55,633 bases of DNA from Terriglobia bacterium. GTDB taxonomy: Bacteria; Acidobacteriota; Terriglobia; Bryobacterales; Bryobacteraceae. The notes under the pieces are model-generated. The model did not search any database. It saw only the letters and a list, made by a program, of their open reading frames with translations, and was not told the DNA's origin. Position numbers and translations under genes: made by a program. The stretch lies in NCBI GenBank assembly GCA_003175985.1, contig PSRJ01000299.1, positions 1 through 55,633 of the forward strand. Reading direction: 5' to 3'. Numbering within the stretch: the stretch's first letter is position 1; the number at the start of each line of letters is the position of its first letter. Below, one piece after another: positions 43,546-50,492 of the stretch.

Positions 43546-45346
43546 TGCCGGTAGTCTCCAGCGGGGGCGGTTCACCTATTTCCCCGTCGTGCCGGGCCGG
43601 CTCGAGTTCGCGGTGGAACTGCGCCAGGCGCTTCTGCGCGAAAGGCCCGAAGTAGTCGCGCTCGAGTTACCCGCCACTTTGCAATCGGCCTGGCTACGCG
43701 GCGTAGCGCGTCTGCCGGAGATGTCTGTGATTGTTTATCCGGACGAAACCGGCAGCGACGACCAGGCAATCTACGTTCCCATCGAACCGGCCGACCCGTT
43801 TACGGAAGGGGCACGAACCGGTGTCGAAATCGGCGCGGAGATTCTCTTCGCCGACCCCGATTCCGGCGAGCGGCCCCACCTGAAGGACCTGTATCCGGAC
43901 CCGTACGCCATCCGGCACATCGGGCTCATGCGCTACGTGGAAGCCTACCGCGTATACCCGCAGCCGAGATCCGAAGAGATCGCGCGGCACGCCGCCGGCA
44001 TCGCCTGGAAGCTGCAAGGCGCCGACCCCGAGGCGCGCGTCTTCGTGGTGCTGTCTCTCAACCTGCTCGATCCCGTCCTGGATGCGATGGAGGAGCCGCA
44101 GGCACAACCCATGGCGCGTACGCGCCGCGCGGGAATTCAGGTGCTCAATCCGCACCCGGAATCTATCCCCGAAATTACCGTCGAGTATCCCGCACTCCAG
44201 TGGCGCTATGAATCGTTCCGTGGCCTTCTGTCCGATCCGCACCTGATCGACCGGCGCCATGCACAACTGGCATTATTCCGCGACGCTGAAAAGGAATACG
44301 AAGCGCGCACCGGCGACCGCGTGGTTCACTGGCAGCGCAGGCTGCTGGCGCGCTACACCCGCAATCTCGCGATGGCCTCCCACGAACTCTCCGCCGGCCT
44401 GTTCGACTTGACCGCGGCCGCCCGCGGCATTGTCGACGACAACTACGCTTGGGAAGTTTGGGAAGCCGCCGCCCGATATCCGCCGCAAAAGACCGCCTCG
44501 GACCTGCCGACCGCAGCCATTCGCGGCGAAGAGGTCTGGCTCGATACGCGCCGCATCCGCCTGCGCCGCCGCCTGCCCAGCACCAAGCAGCGGCTGCGCC
44601 CCTTCGGCCTCAAACCACGCCGGAAGGAGAAGTTTCCGGGCGAATGGGCCAGCCAGTTGAATGGGACAAGTATCTGTTCCTACCCGCCGGAAGACCTGGT
44701 GGTTGAGGATTACGGCCGTTTCCTTAAGAAAAAGGGGAAGAGCATCCTTTCCGAGGAACGCGTCAGGGTCGAACCCTTCACCACCTCGATTCTGGACGGC
44801 ATCGACATGCGGGAGACGATTCGCCGCTGGCACGAGGGCCGCATCTACGTGCGCCAGTTCCAAAAGATCTACGGGGAGGTGGGATCGGTGGTTGTGATTT
44901 TCGACGAGGACCGTGACAACCGTTATTCCTACATGACCACCTGGCTGGGGGAGAACCAGAACGAATCGGACATGGCCTTCTATTCCACGTTCCCCTTCGA
45001 CAACCTCGTGGGACCTGGAATCGGCCGCGCCGAATACGGTGGATTTCTGATGAGCCTGCCGCCGCGGCGTATGTACGACGTATGGCAGGATGCCGATTAT
45101 GAATTCGCGGAGACTAAAGCCGAGCGCCTGCTCCTCGCGGCGCTCGATTACTCGGTACATCGCTACGTCGTATATGTGGCTGGCAAGCCGCCGCGCTCTA
45201 TTTTCAAGACCGTAGCCGGCCGCCTCGGCCGAACGATCGTATATATTCCTTTAGGCCAGTTGTCTCCAGTGTCTCTCAAAAAGATCCGCGTAGTTCACGT
45301 TTTGGACGGTTACGATAAGCGCGATATCGCGCCGCAGTACTTGTGA
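43514..45346 (+). CDS. Large unknown partner of the MoxR ATPase
   Basis: 610 residues, soluble, no signal peptide. The N-terminal part (about 15-160; FPVVPGRLEFAVELRQALLR, then RPEVVALELPATLQS) resembles the TraB/DUF5682-like fold found in some MoxR-VWA gene sets, where a protein begins with an R.P..V.iE.P pattern. This similarity is tentative. A basic stretch near 360-385 is followed by a C-terminal domain with VVVIFDEDRDNRYSYMTTWL and a terminal Y-rich region. The 32-nt overlap with the ATPase gene argues for a fixed stoichiometry complex. No catalytic motif can be assigned. Confidence 0.7.
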   Translation: MPNETVPPIPDAGSLQRGRFTYFPVVPGRLEFAVELRQALLRERPEVVALELPATLQSAWLRGVARLPEMSVIVYPDETGSDDQAIYVPIEPADPFTEGARTGVEIGAEILFADPDSGERPHLKDLYPDPYAIRHIGLMRYVEAYRVYPQPRSEEIARHAAGIAWKLQGADPEARVFVVLSLNLLDPVLDAMEEPQAQPMARTRRAGIQVLNPHPESIPEITVEYPALQWRYESFRGLLSDPHLIDRRHAQLALFRDAEKEYEARTGDRVVHWQRRLLARYTRNLAMASHELSAGLFDLTAAARGIVDDNYAWEVWEAAARYPPQKTASDLPTAAIRGEEVWLDTRRIRLRRRLPSTKQRLRPFGLKPRRKEKFPGEWASQLNGTSICSYPPEDLVVEDYGRFLKKKGKSILSEERVRVEPFTTSILDGIDMRETIRRWHEGRIYVRQFQKIYGEVGSVVVIFDEDRDNRYSYMTTWLGENQNESDMAFYSTFPFDNLVGPGIGRAEYGGFLMSLPPRRMYDVWQDADYEFAETKAERLLLAALDYSVHRYVVYVAGKPPRSIFKTVAGRLGRTIVYIPLGQLSPVSLKKIRVVHVLDGYDKRDIAPQYL

Positions 45347-45356
45347 CCGGAAGCGG

Positions 45357-46715
45357 CTAAGAGACCGCTGCAAGGCTGCGGACCTTCGCCGACAACGTGG
45401 TGCGCTTCAGGCGCAGCATTTGGGCCGCGGCCTTCTTGTTGCCCCCGGTCTTTTCCAGCGCCTGTTCCAGTATGCTGCGCTCGATGCAGGCCAGAGTGCT
45501 TTCGTAATCCAGGCCCGAAGGAGGCACGGAAACCAGCGGCACGCTTTCCAAAGGGAGGCGGGTTTTGACCGCATCGGCTAGCGGAAAATCCGCTGCCGAC
45601 AGCAGGGCGCGATCGCCGCTCAGTGCGATCGCCATCTCCACCGCATTCTCCAATTGCCTCACGTTGCCCGGCCACAAATAGCCGCACAGGCGCCCGACTG
45701 CCTCGGGGGAGAGCGCTTTCCGCGGCAAGCCCTCTGCAGAGCAGATTTTATCCACGAAGTGCGCCGCCAGGAGCGGGACGTCGTCCAGCCGGTCCCGCAA
45801 CGCGGGCAAATGCAGCGGCACCACGTTGAGCCGGTAGTAGAGATCCTCACGGAATTCGCGCGATTCGATTTTCCTGGCCAAATCGCAATTGGTGGCCGCA
45901 ACCACACGGATATCCACGCGGACGGTCTCCGAACTTCCCAAGCGTTGAAACTCCCTTTCCTGCAGGACACGTAATAGTTTGGCCTGCAGATCGAGAGGCA
46001 ATTCACCGATCTCGTCCAGAAACAGCGTGCCGCCGTTGGCCTGTTCGAAACGTCCAATGCGCGCTTGCACGGCGCCTGTGAACGCCCCACGGACATGGCC
46101 AAACAGTTCCGCCTCCATCAGGGTAGCGGGCAAGGCGCTGCAGTTTACAGCGATCAACGGGTGCGTGCGCCGGGGGCCCGCCAAATGCAGCGCCCGCGCC
46201 GCCAATTCCTTTCCCGTACCTGTCTCGCCCGTGATGAGGACCGTAGAGCGGCGGCAGCCCACCATTCTTATCAGATGGCAGACGCGCCTCATTTGCTGGC
46301 TGCCGCCGACCAGCAGTGTTTCCCATGCCTCGGGGCGATTACAGGGAAGCACCCGGTCTCGCGAGCGCCGCAAGCGTTCTTGAATCGCTTCGGCAATAAT
46401 CGGGCTTGGATCCCGGTCGTGTTCCAGCATCTGGTAGAGCCCCAGACGCGCCAGGCGGACGGCGTCCGACAAGCCGGTTTCCGGATCACGCAAGAGTACG
46501 GGTATCTCCGGCGCCCGCTTTTGTACTTCCGCAAGGAGCGTGTCGGGAGTCCAGTGAGGCAGTGGGAACTCCAGCACAATCGTATCGAAGTCCTTATGAT
46601 TCAATTCATTGAGGGCAGTCGAGGGAGGACGGCAGACATTTTGCCAAGGGGTGGGCCGAAAACTGTCTCCCCCCGAGAATCCTGCGTTTATCCACAATAC
46701 CCGTCTGGGTTCCAT
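45357..46715 (-). CDS. Sigma-54-dependent activator with degenerate receiver domain
   Basis: 452 residues. The AAA+ core has Walker A GETGTGKE, the sigma-54 contact loop GAFTGA and GGTLFLDEIGELPLDLQAKLLR; a Fis-type helix-turn-helix closes the protein (EKTGGNKKAAAQMLRLKRTT). Residues 1-115 have a receiver-like shape, but the phospho-acceptor Asp is Glu49 (DTIVLEFPLP) and the usual acidic pair and Lys are missing, so it may be constitutively active or controlled by a ligand. The ATG at 46715 follows AGGGA by 7 nt. A transposon end lies 42 nt upstream of the start. Likely target: the sigma-54 promoter of flgF. Confidence 0.85.
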   Translation of the reverse strand: MEPRRVLWINAGFSGGDSFRPTPWQNVCRPPSTALNELNHKDFDTIVLEFPLPHWTPDTLLAEVQKRAPEIPVLLRDPETGLSDAVRLARLGLYQMLEHDRDPSPIIAEAIQERLRRSRDRVLPCNRPEAWETLLVGGSQQMRRVCHLIRMVGCRRSTVLITGETGTGKELAARALHLAGPRRTHPLIAVNCSALPATLMEAELFGHVRGAFTGAVQARIGRFEQANGGTLFLDEIGELPLDLQAKLLRVLQEREFQRLGSSETVRVDIRVVAATNCDLARKIESREFREDLYYRLNVVPLHLPALRDRLDDVPLLAAHFVDKICSAEGLPRKALSPEAVGRLCGYLWPGNVRQLENAVEMAIALSGDRALLSAADFPLADAVKTRLPLESVPLVSVPPSGLDYESTLACIERSILEQALEKTGGNKKAAAQMLRLKRTTLSAKVRSLAAVS

Positions 46716-46749
46716 ACCGAGTTCCCTACAGCCATCGGCCAAAATGGTG

Positions 46750-46757
46750 AAAACTTT
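46750..46757 (+). repeat. Left target-site duplication of the transposon
   Basis: AAAACTTT, repeated exactly at 49734-49741 on the other side of the element. Eight bp is the size made by IS1595-family elements. Confidence 0.9.
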
Positions 46758-46782
46758 GGTATAAATATACTTGACTATTCCA
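46758..46782 (+). repeat. Left inverted terminal repeat
   Basis: 25 bp beginning GGTATAAATATACTTGAC and ending ATTCCA. It matches the right end in reverse complement except at its fourth base (A versus G). It includes the transposase -35 hexamer. Confidence 0.92.
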
Positions 46783-46799
46783 GGAATCCGAAGTATGAT
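46771..46799 (+). promoter_or_regulatory. Transposase promoter embedded in the left inverted repeat
   Basis: TTGACT (46771-46776, inside the repeat), 17 nt, TATGAT (46794-46799). Six nt (TAGCTC) separate the -10 from the ATG, so the transposase mRNA should be leaderless. Confidence 0.65.
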
Positions 46800-46805
46800 T
46801 AGCTC

Positions 46806-47783
46806 ATGGCCAGCGATCCTCAAACCCTTCAACAAGCTATGGTCACTTTTGCTGATCAGGACAACTGCCGAGAATATGTGGTTCCCCGGCGCTGGAGCGG
46901 CGCTGTAGTCACTTGCCCAACCTGCGGCAGCGATAAGGTGAAATTTCAGCCCAAGCATAACCGCTGGCAATGTTCCAATCGGCACCCACGGCGGCAATTC
47001 ACTCTAAAGACCGGGACCGTGATGGAAGATTCCCCGCTCGGGATGGACAAGTGGCTTATGGCTATGTGGCTGGTCGCCAGCAACCGTAATGGGATCTCCT
47101 CTTGGGAACTTCACCGCGCTCTGGGGATCACCCAGAAATCCGCATGGTTCCTTCTCCATCGTATTCGGCTTGCCATGCAGGACGAAAGTGCTGGCGGCAA
47201 GGTATCTGGCGAAGTGGAAGTGGACGAAACTTTCATTGGCGGCAAGGCTCGCAATATGCACAAGTCCGTCCGTGAGCGCCGCATCAAAGGCCGTGGTGGA
47301 AACGGCAAAGATCTCGTGCTCGGAATTCTGGATCGCGCATCCGGTCGAATCAAAACCAAAGTGATTCCCAATCGTGATAAAGAGACTCTGCATTCGGAAA
47401 TCCAGGCCAATGTGGAGCATGGCTCGAACGTTTATACGGACGATTGGATGCCATACTGGGGCCTCTGGGAGAACTACCAGCACGGTATCGTCAACCACTT
47501 GAAATCCTATGTCGATGGCAACATTCACACCAATGGATGCGAGAATTTCTGGAGCCTCCTGAAACGCACTATCGGCGGCACTTACGTGAGCGTCGAGCCT
47601 TTCCACTTGTTCCGCTATGTGGATGAACAGGCATTTCGGTTCAACAATCGGCTCCCGATGAGTGATGCGGATCGCTTCAGCTATTTGGTGCGGAAGGTTG
47701 TGGGCAAGCGGTTGACCTATGCGGAACTCACCGGCAAGGCCGAGGAGGAGGGAACGCGGACAACGGAGGAAGTTCCATTCTAA
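46806..47783 (+). CDS. IS1595-family DDE transposase
   Basis: 325 residues. The N-terminal zinc-binding domain has C37-x2-C40 and C56 with nearby His. The ISXO2-like transposase domain follows with catalytic D140 (EVEVDETFIGGK), D212 or D213 (VYTDDWM) and E246 in TNGCENFWSLLKR, the motif typical of the family. No frameshift or stop is seen, so it appears intact. It has no ribosome-binding site and begins 6 nt after a -10 box. Confidence 0.93.
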   Translation: MASDPQTLQQAMVTFADQDNCREYVVPRRWSGAVVTCPTCGSDKVKFQPKHNRWQCSNRHPRRQFTLKTGTVMEDSPLGMDKWLMAMWLVASNRNGISSWELHRALGITQKSAWFLLHRIRLAMQDESAGGKVSGEVEVDETFIGGKARNMHKSVRERRIKGRGGNGKDLVLGILDRASGRIKTKVIPNRDKETLHSEIQANVEHGSNVYTDDWMPYWGLWENYQHGIVNHLKSYVDGNIHTNGCENFWSLLKRTIGGTYVSVEPFHLFRYVDEQAFRFNNRLPMSDADRFSYLVRKVVGKRLTYAELTGKAEEEGTRTTEEVPF

Positions 47784-47803
47784 GGGACGGCTTCCGCGCG
47801 GGC

Positions 47804-48001
47804 CTAAGCGGAGCGTTTAGATTTCGGCTTGGGTCCTCGCTTGTGGGGGTTCAGAGAGGATTGTCTCTTGTATTCTGCTTCACGCCTCATGATTTCATCG
47901 TGGGAAACGGAAAGTACTTTTCGGACGATGGCGTCGAAGCGTTGAAACGCTCCTGGGTCCTCATTACACTCTGGTTCGGTCGTCGGTCGGTCTGTTTTCA
48001 T
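47804..48001 (-). CDS. Transposon passenger: small basic helical protein
   Basis: 65 residues (MKTDRPTTEPECNEDPGAFQ, then RFDAIVRKVLSVSHDEIMRR and a basic tail ending RGPKPKSKRSA). Short proteins with FDA.VRKVL.V...EI..RE recur in bacterial genomes as unknown small ORFs, sometimes beside the gene type found immediately upstream here. Its start lies inside that upstream gene (38-nt overlap), so both are probably translated from one mRNA. The basic C-terminus could bind nucleic acid. Function unknown. Confidence 0.65.
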   Translation of the reverse strand: MKTDRPTTEPECNEDPGAFQRFDAIVRKVLSVSHDEIMRREAEYKRQSSLNPHKRGPKPKSKRSA

Positions 48002-48365
48002 CGGTAGCAGCCCCGGTTTCCAGTATATCGGGTTCTGGTTCACGGGCGGACTTCTGGATTCGATAGAGGATGCCGTTTTCAAAGAGCCGTTTTGGATCGG
48101 GACGCCCACTTGCGCCAATTTCGCCATTTGGCCGTAGATATTGATGGACACGAGCAATTTCGGTTCCCGTAGAATCGTAATAGGAGATGCTTTGGCTTTT
48201 GGTGCCGGGAGGCTCACCAGCGAGCGGGAGAGCGGGGCAGCGCTCTCTTTCGATAACGGCCCGGAGTTCTCCATTGACGGTTCTCGCCCAGTACGCTCCC
48301 CGGTTGAACATCTCCCGGAGTTCTGATACTGTTACACGTACAATAGGAATAGGAGATTCACTCAT
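47964..48365 (-). CDS. Transposon passenger: unknown 133-residue protein
   Basis: Starts MSESPIPIVRVTVSELREMF. The conserved-looking part is IARVHQYLRPNGEIGASGRPDPKRL (about 72-98), a pattern that recurs in uncharacterised small proteins. No membrane segment or catalytic motif. Its ATG (48363-48365) interlocks with the ATG of the oppositely oriented passenger at 48364-48366 in a single CATG, so both promoters must lie inside coding sequence of the other strand. Confidence 0.6.
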   Translation of the reverse strand: MSESPIPIVRVTVSELREMFNRGAYWARTVNGELRAVIERERCPALPLAGEPPGTKSQSISYYDSTGTEIARVHQYLRPNGEIGASGRPDPKRLFENGILYRIQKSAREPEPDILETGAATDENRPTDDRTRV

Positions 48366-48744
48366 GCTCACCGCCAAGGAAATCCGGTCGATGATTGGCG
48401 ATTTTGTCGCCGAGCGAATCGACCTCGATGATTTTGAGGACAGAATTGTCCAGGGCACCTGGACCATCCGAAATGCCGGTGATCAAGAGGCGCGTTCGCT
48501 CGCAGCCGATGTTGAGTTGCGTCTTGCCGAATATTCTGCCGGGCATCTGCCGATTGAACAGATGCGCGCTGAATTGGCAACTATTGCCGATGGCCTTCCG
48601 GTCGTCAATATCAGGTTTCAAAACACCGCCATGCATGCTGCATACTCCATAAAAACGGGTACTGCGATATCGCCCTCTACCGTTCCTGAACCGGGAATGG
48701 TAGTGGGGTTGATTGGAAAAGGACGCGCATTGGAATACGCGTAA
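48364..48744 (+). CDS. Transposon passenger: unknown 126-residue protein
   Basis: Begins MLTAKEIRSMIGDFVAERID and continues LDDFEDRIVQGTWTIRNAGD, then LAADVELRLAEYSAGHLPIEQMRAEL: amphipathic helices with no signal peptide. A TAGGAG ribosome-binding site lies 9 nt before the ATG. It resembles small unknown proteins with a DFEDWF...LR..L pattern common on mobile or accessory DNA. The 3' end overlaps the converging DUF6941-like gene by 68 nt. Confidence 0.65.
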   Translation: MLTAKEIRSMIGDFVAERIDLDDFEDRIVQGTWTIRNAGDQEARSLAADVELRLAEYSAGHLPIEQMRAELATIADGLPVVNIRFQNTAMHAAYSIKTGTAISPSTVPEPGMVVGLIGKGRALEYA

Positions 48745-49141
48745 TTAGCGACTGCTCGAAGTACACATCAATCCAGTGCAACCCCTCCAGCGGTGAGGGG
48801 AAGACCAACGGGGCTACGGCCATAACGCCGTTATCATCGCTTCCGCTGAAGAATGCTTCCAGGATATTTTCAGGCGATCTATTTCCATCCGGCTTTTGAA
48901 TGATGATCTTGATTTTGTATTTTCCGGCTCCCAGCGTGCCCGCTTTTAGCATTACCACGAGGTTGAGTTGTATTACCGGCTGCGGCACCTGAACTCCGGG
49001 CGGCAGATTTTGGAAGACCGGAACGGTAAAGCGATCAACCACGCGAACGAAAGTAGGGACGTTATCGCGCTCAAGCAGGACTTTTTCACAGAGGAACGCG
49101 CAGGCGAGATGCGGTCCAGAAAATCCGGGTTCAATTGACAT
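48677..49141 (-). CDS. Transposon passenger: DUF6941-like protein
   Basis: 154 residues with a beta-rich profile. The start CAFLCEKVLLERDNVPTFVRVVDRFTVPV, here from residue 13, resembles DUF6941 proteins, which share ACAFLCE.VL.E.DG..S.IR.VDRF. Members are uncharacterised. AAAGGAAAAAG gives a good ribosome-binding site for the ATG at 49141, in preference to an in-frame start at 49168. Confidence 0.7.
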   Translation of the reverse strand: MSIEPGFSGPHLACAFLCEKVLLERDNVPTFVRVVDRFTVPVFQNLPPGVQVPQPVIQLNLVVMLKAGTLGAGKYKIKIIIQKPDGNRSPENILEAFFSGSDDNGVMAVAPLVFPSPLEGLHWIDVYFEQSLITRIPMRVLFQSTPLPFPVQER

Positions 49142-49255
49142 AGGCTTTTTCCTTTCGGCTGCGGACACACTAAACCGGCTATTGACTGGAGGGCTTTTTT
49201 GAATTACGATGGGAGCTGTCTAGGAACCTTCACGCAATCCAAAGTAGCTTCTGAT

Positions 49256-49280
49256 CCCACCGTACAATATGTACGGTGGG
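49256..49280. repeat. Perfect 25-bp palindrome inside the transposon
   Basis: CCCACCGTACA, ATA, TGTACGGTGGG: 11-bp arms around 3 nt. It lies in the gap between two minus-strand passenger genes (49142-49349), which holds nothing else I can recognise. Either an operator or, on RNA, a very stable hairpin. Confidence 0.6.
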
Positions 49281-49349
49281 TAGGTCAGACTCCACTCCGA
49301 TTCCACAATAGCCCAAAGTGTCCAAACACGCAAATGCTTTCTTTATTTC

Positions 49350-49631
49350 TTATCGCAGATTCGAGCGTATGGCGGCTCCCCGGATCGCATCCACGTATCG
49401 GACGGTCTCTTCCGCCCGGCCCAGGCAAGCAACGCATACCAGCAAGTGCTCTTCGAGTGCGTCCAGTTCCGGGCCATCGGGGATCATGCCTAAGTAATGA
49501 CGTTCGAGAATCGTATCAGAGGGGTGCGCGGCCCGGTCTATATGGCATTGAATTCGACGCAATAAGCGCAGCACTCGCGCACGCCGGGCACGAAGAGTTC
49601 GGATTGCGTCTCGGAGAAGTTTTTGGTCCAT
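49350..49631 (-). CDS. Transposon passenger: anti-sigma-like zinc-finger protein
   Basis: 93 residues. Residues 42-90 carry the HxxxCxxC motif (H62, C66, C69 in LEEHLLVCVACLGRAEE) of ZAS-type anti-sigma factors and related small zinc-finger proteins, preceded by an Arg-rich helix (RTLRARRARVLRLLRR). There is no membrane segment, so it would be a soluble form. No convincing ribosome-binding site is seen; a short GC hairpin (49632-49650) sits immediately upstream of the ATG. Confidence 0.6.
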   Translation of the reverse strand: MDQKLLRDAIRTLRARRARVLRLLRRIQCHIDRAAHPSDTILERHYLGMIPDGPELDALEEHLLVCVACLGRAEETVRYVDAIRGAAIRSNLR

Positions 49632-49690
49632 GCCAGCATAGTGGGCTGGCGCAGAGAAATTCTCACTTTTTAAACCGGCCTGTCGCTTCT

Positions 49691-49720
49691 AGCCTAGGCC
49701 AGAGCACTTGGAATAGTCAA
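49691..49720 (-). promoter_or_regulatory. Possible promoter embedded in the right inverted repeat
   Basis: On the minus strand TTGACT (49715-49720, inside the repeat), 18 nt, TAGGCT (49691-49696). It mirrors the transposase promoter at the other end and would drive the zinc-finger passenger gene. Confidence 0.35.
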
Positions 49721-49733
49721 GTATATTTACACC
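49709..49733 (-). repeat. Right inverted terminal repeat
   Basis: 25 bp; its reverse complement begins GGTGTAAATATACTTGAC and differs from the left end at one position only. Confidence 0.92.
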
Positions 49734-49741
49734 AAAACTTT
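49734..49741 (+). repeat. Right target-site duplication of the transposon
   Basis: AAAACTTT, identical to 46750-46757. Confidence 0.9.
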
Positions 49742-49774
49742 AACAAATTCCGGTACGTTTCTGCTATCCGCCGC

Positions 49775-49802
49775 TAAAGACCGCGCCCCTCCTTGCCGAT
49801 AA
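49775..49802 (+). promoter_or_regulatory. Sigma-28 promoter of flgM-flgN-flgK-flgL
   Basis: TAAA (49775-49778), 16 nt, GCCGATAA (49795-49802), both boxes exact. An in-frame TTG at 49793 falls inside it, so flgM must begin at the ATG at 49832. The transposon duplication ends 33 nt upstream. Confidence 0.7.
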
Positions 49803-49831
49803 GACATACAGCCAGAGTTGGCACAGTTCAT

Positions 49832-50137
49832 ATGAGAGTGAATGATCGCAACACGATAGGGTCAGGGCCGGTGGAAACCGGCCGAACTCAGGAAACGCAG
49901 AAAACGGACCATAGCCATGGCAGCCGCCCGGCGGCGGATGCCAGCGGAGACCGGGTGGAGCTGTCCTCCACTTTAGGCCGGATCGCGCACGCCATTTCTT
50001 CTTTTAATGCGCAGCGGTCCAATAAGATCCAGTCTCTGACCGCGGAATATCAGGCGGGTAGATACCGCCCCGATTCGTCAGCTACCAGCAGGGCCATGAT
50101 CTCCGACAGCCTGGGTGCTGAGCGGGCCGGAGCATGA
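49832..50137 (+). CDS. flgM: Anti-sigma-28 factor FlgM
   Basis: 101 residues. The disordered N-terminus is followed by the FlgM core DRVELSSTLGRIAHAISSFN and QRSNKIQSLTAEYQAGRYRP. FlgM binds FliA until the hook is finished and is then exported. Start fixed by the sigma-28 promoter. The stop overlaps the next ATG by 4 nt. Confidence 0.85.
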   Translation: MRVNDRNTIGSGPVETGRTQETQKTDHSHGSRPAADASGDRVELSSTLGRIAHAISSFNAQRSNKIQSLTAEYQAGRYRPDSSATSRAMISDSLGAERAGA

Positions 50138-50490
50138 GTGACGCTGCCCAGCGGCTGTCGTCGGCTCGTGCCCGCGTGAACGAGGTCTCCCGTTTGCTGC
50201 TGGCGCCGTCGCCCGCGGCGCTGGACCGGTGTTTGCCCCTCCTGGAAGAAGCAATCCTAAACCTCAAAACGTGCCTCCCCGAGGTGGCGCATGCGGCCAC
50301 AGACCCTCCGGCGTTTCAGGCAGCCTGCGGGCTGCAAGCCAGCGTGCGACACGCCCGCCGGCTCTTGGACGGAGCGGCCGAATATCACGAGAAATGGGTG
50401 CGGCGCTTAGGCGCCCTGAGCACCGGATACACGGGCCGGGGCGAACCCGGCACGGTCGACAGGGGCGCCCGCATGCTGCTCGAAGGGTAA
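50134..50490 (+). CDS. FlgN-like export chaperone (probable)
   Basis: 118 residues, mainly helical (RLSSARARVNEVSRLLLAPS; LPLLEEAILNLKTCLPEVA; a later VRHARRLLDGAAEYHEKWVRRLG). Sequence identity to FlgN cannot be claimed by eye, but size, helix content and position between flgM and flgK are those of FlgN, the chaperone of the hook-filament junction proteins FlgK and FlgL. Co-translated with flgM. flgK begins 2 nt downstream. Confidence 0.6.
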   Translation: MSDAAQRLSSARARVNEVSRLLLAPSPAALDRCLPLLEEAILNLKTCLPEVAHAATDPPAFQAACGLQASVRHARRLLDGAAEYHEKWVRRLGALSTGYTGRGEPGTVDRGARMLLEG

Positions 50491-50492
50491 TT

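Larger units (their letters stand above)
46758..49733 (+). mobile_element. Complete IS1595-like transposon with passenger genes
   Basis: 2,976 bp bounded by 25-bp inverted repeats with one mismatch (46758-46782 and 49709-49733) and an exact 8-bp duplication (AAAACTTT). The left part encodes the transposase; the remaining about 1.9 kb encodes five short proteins on both strands. Both ends look intact, so it is probably recent and may be mobile. It has landed in what was a gap of about 130 bp between the divergent sigma-54 activator gene and flgM, leaving 42 nt before the activator ATG and 33 nt before the -35 of the flgM promoter. Confidence 0.92.

Noticed and set aside
49199-49777. A 192-codon plus-strand frame crossing the right end of the transposon
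   Set aside because: It runs over the inverted repeat and target duplication and is antisense to the zinc-finger passenger gene.
49832-49848. TGGCAC before the flgM ATG (in TTGGCACAGTTCATATG) as a sigma-54 site
   Set aside because: The -12 GC is missing at the required spacing; the sigma-28 site upstream explains the operon better.
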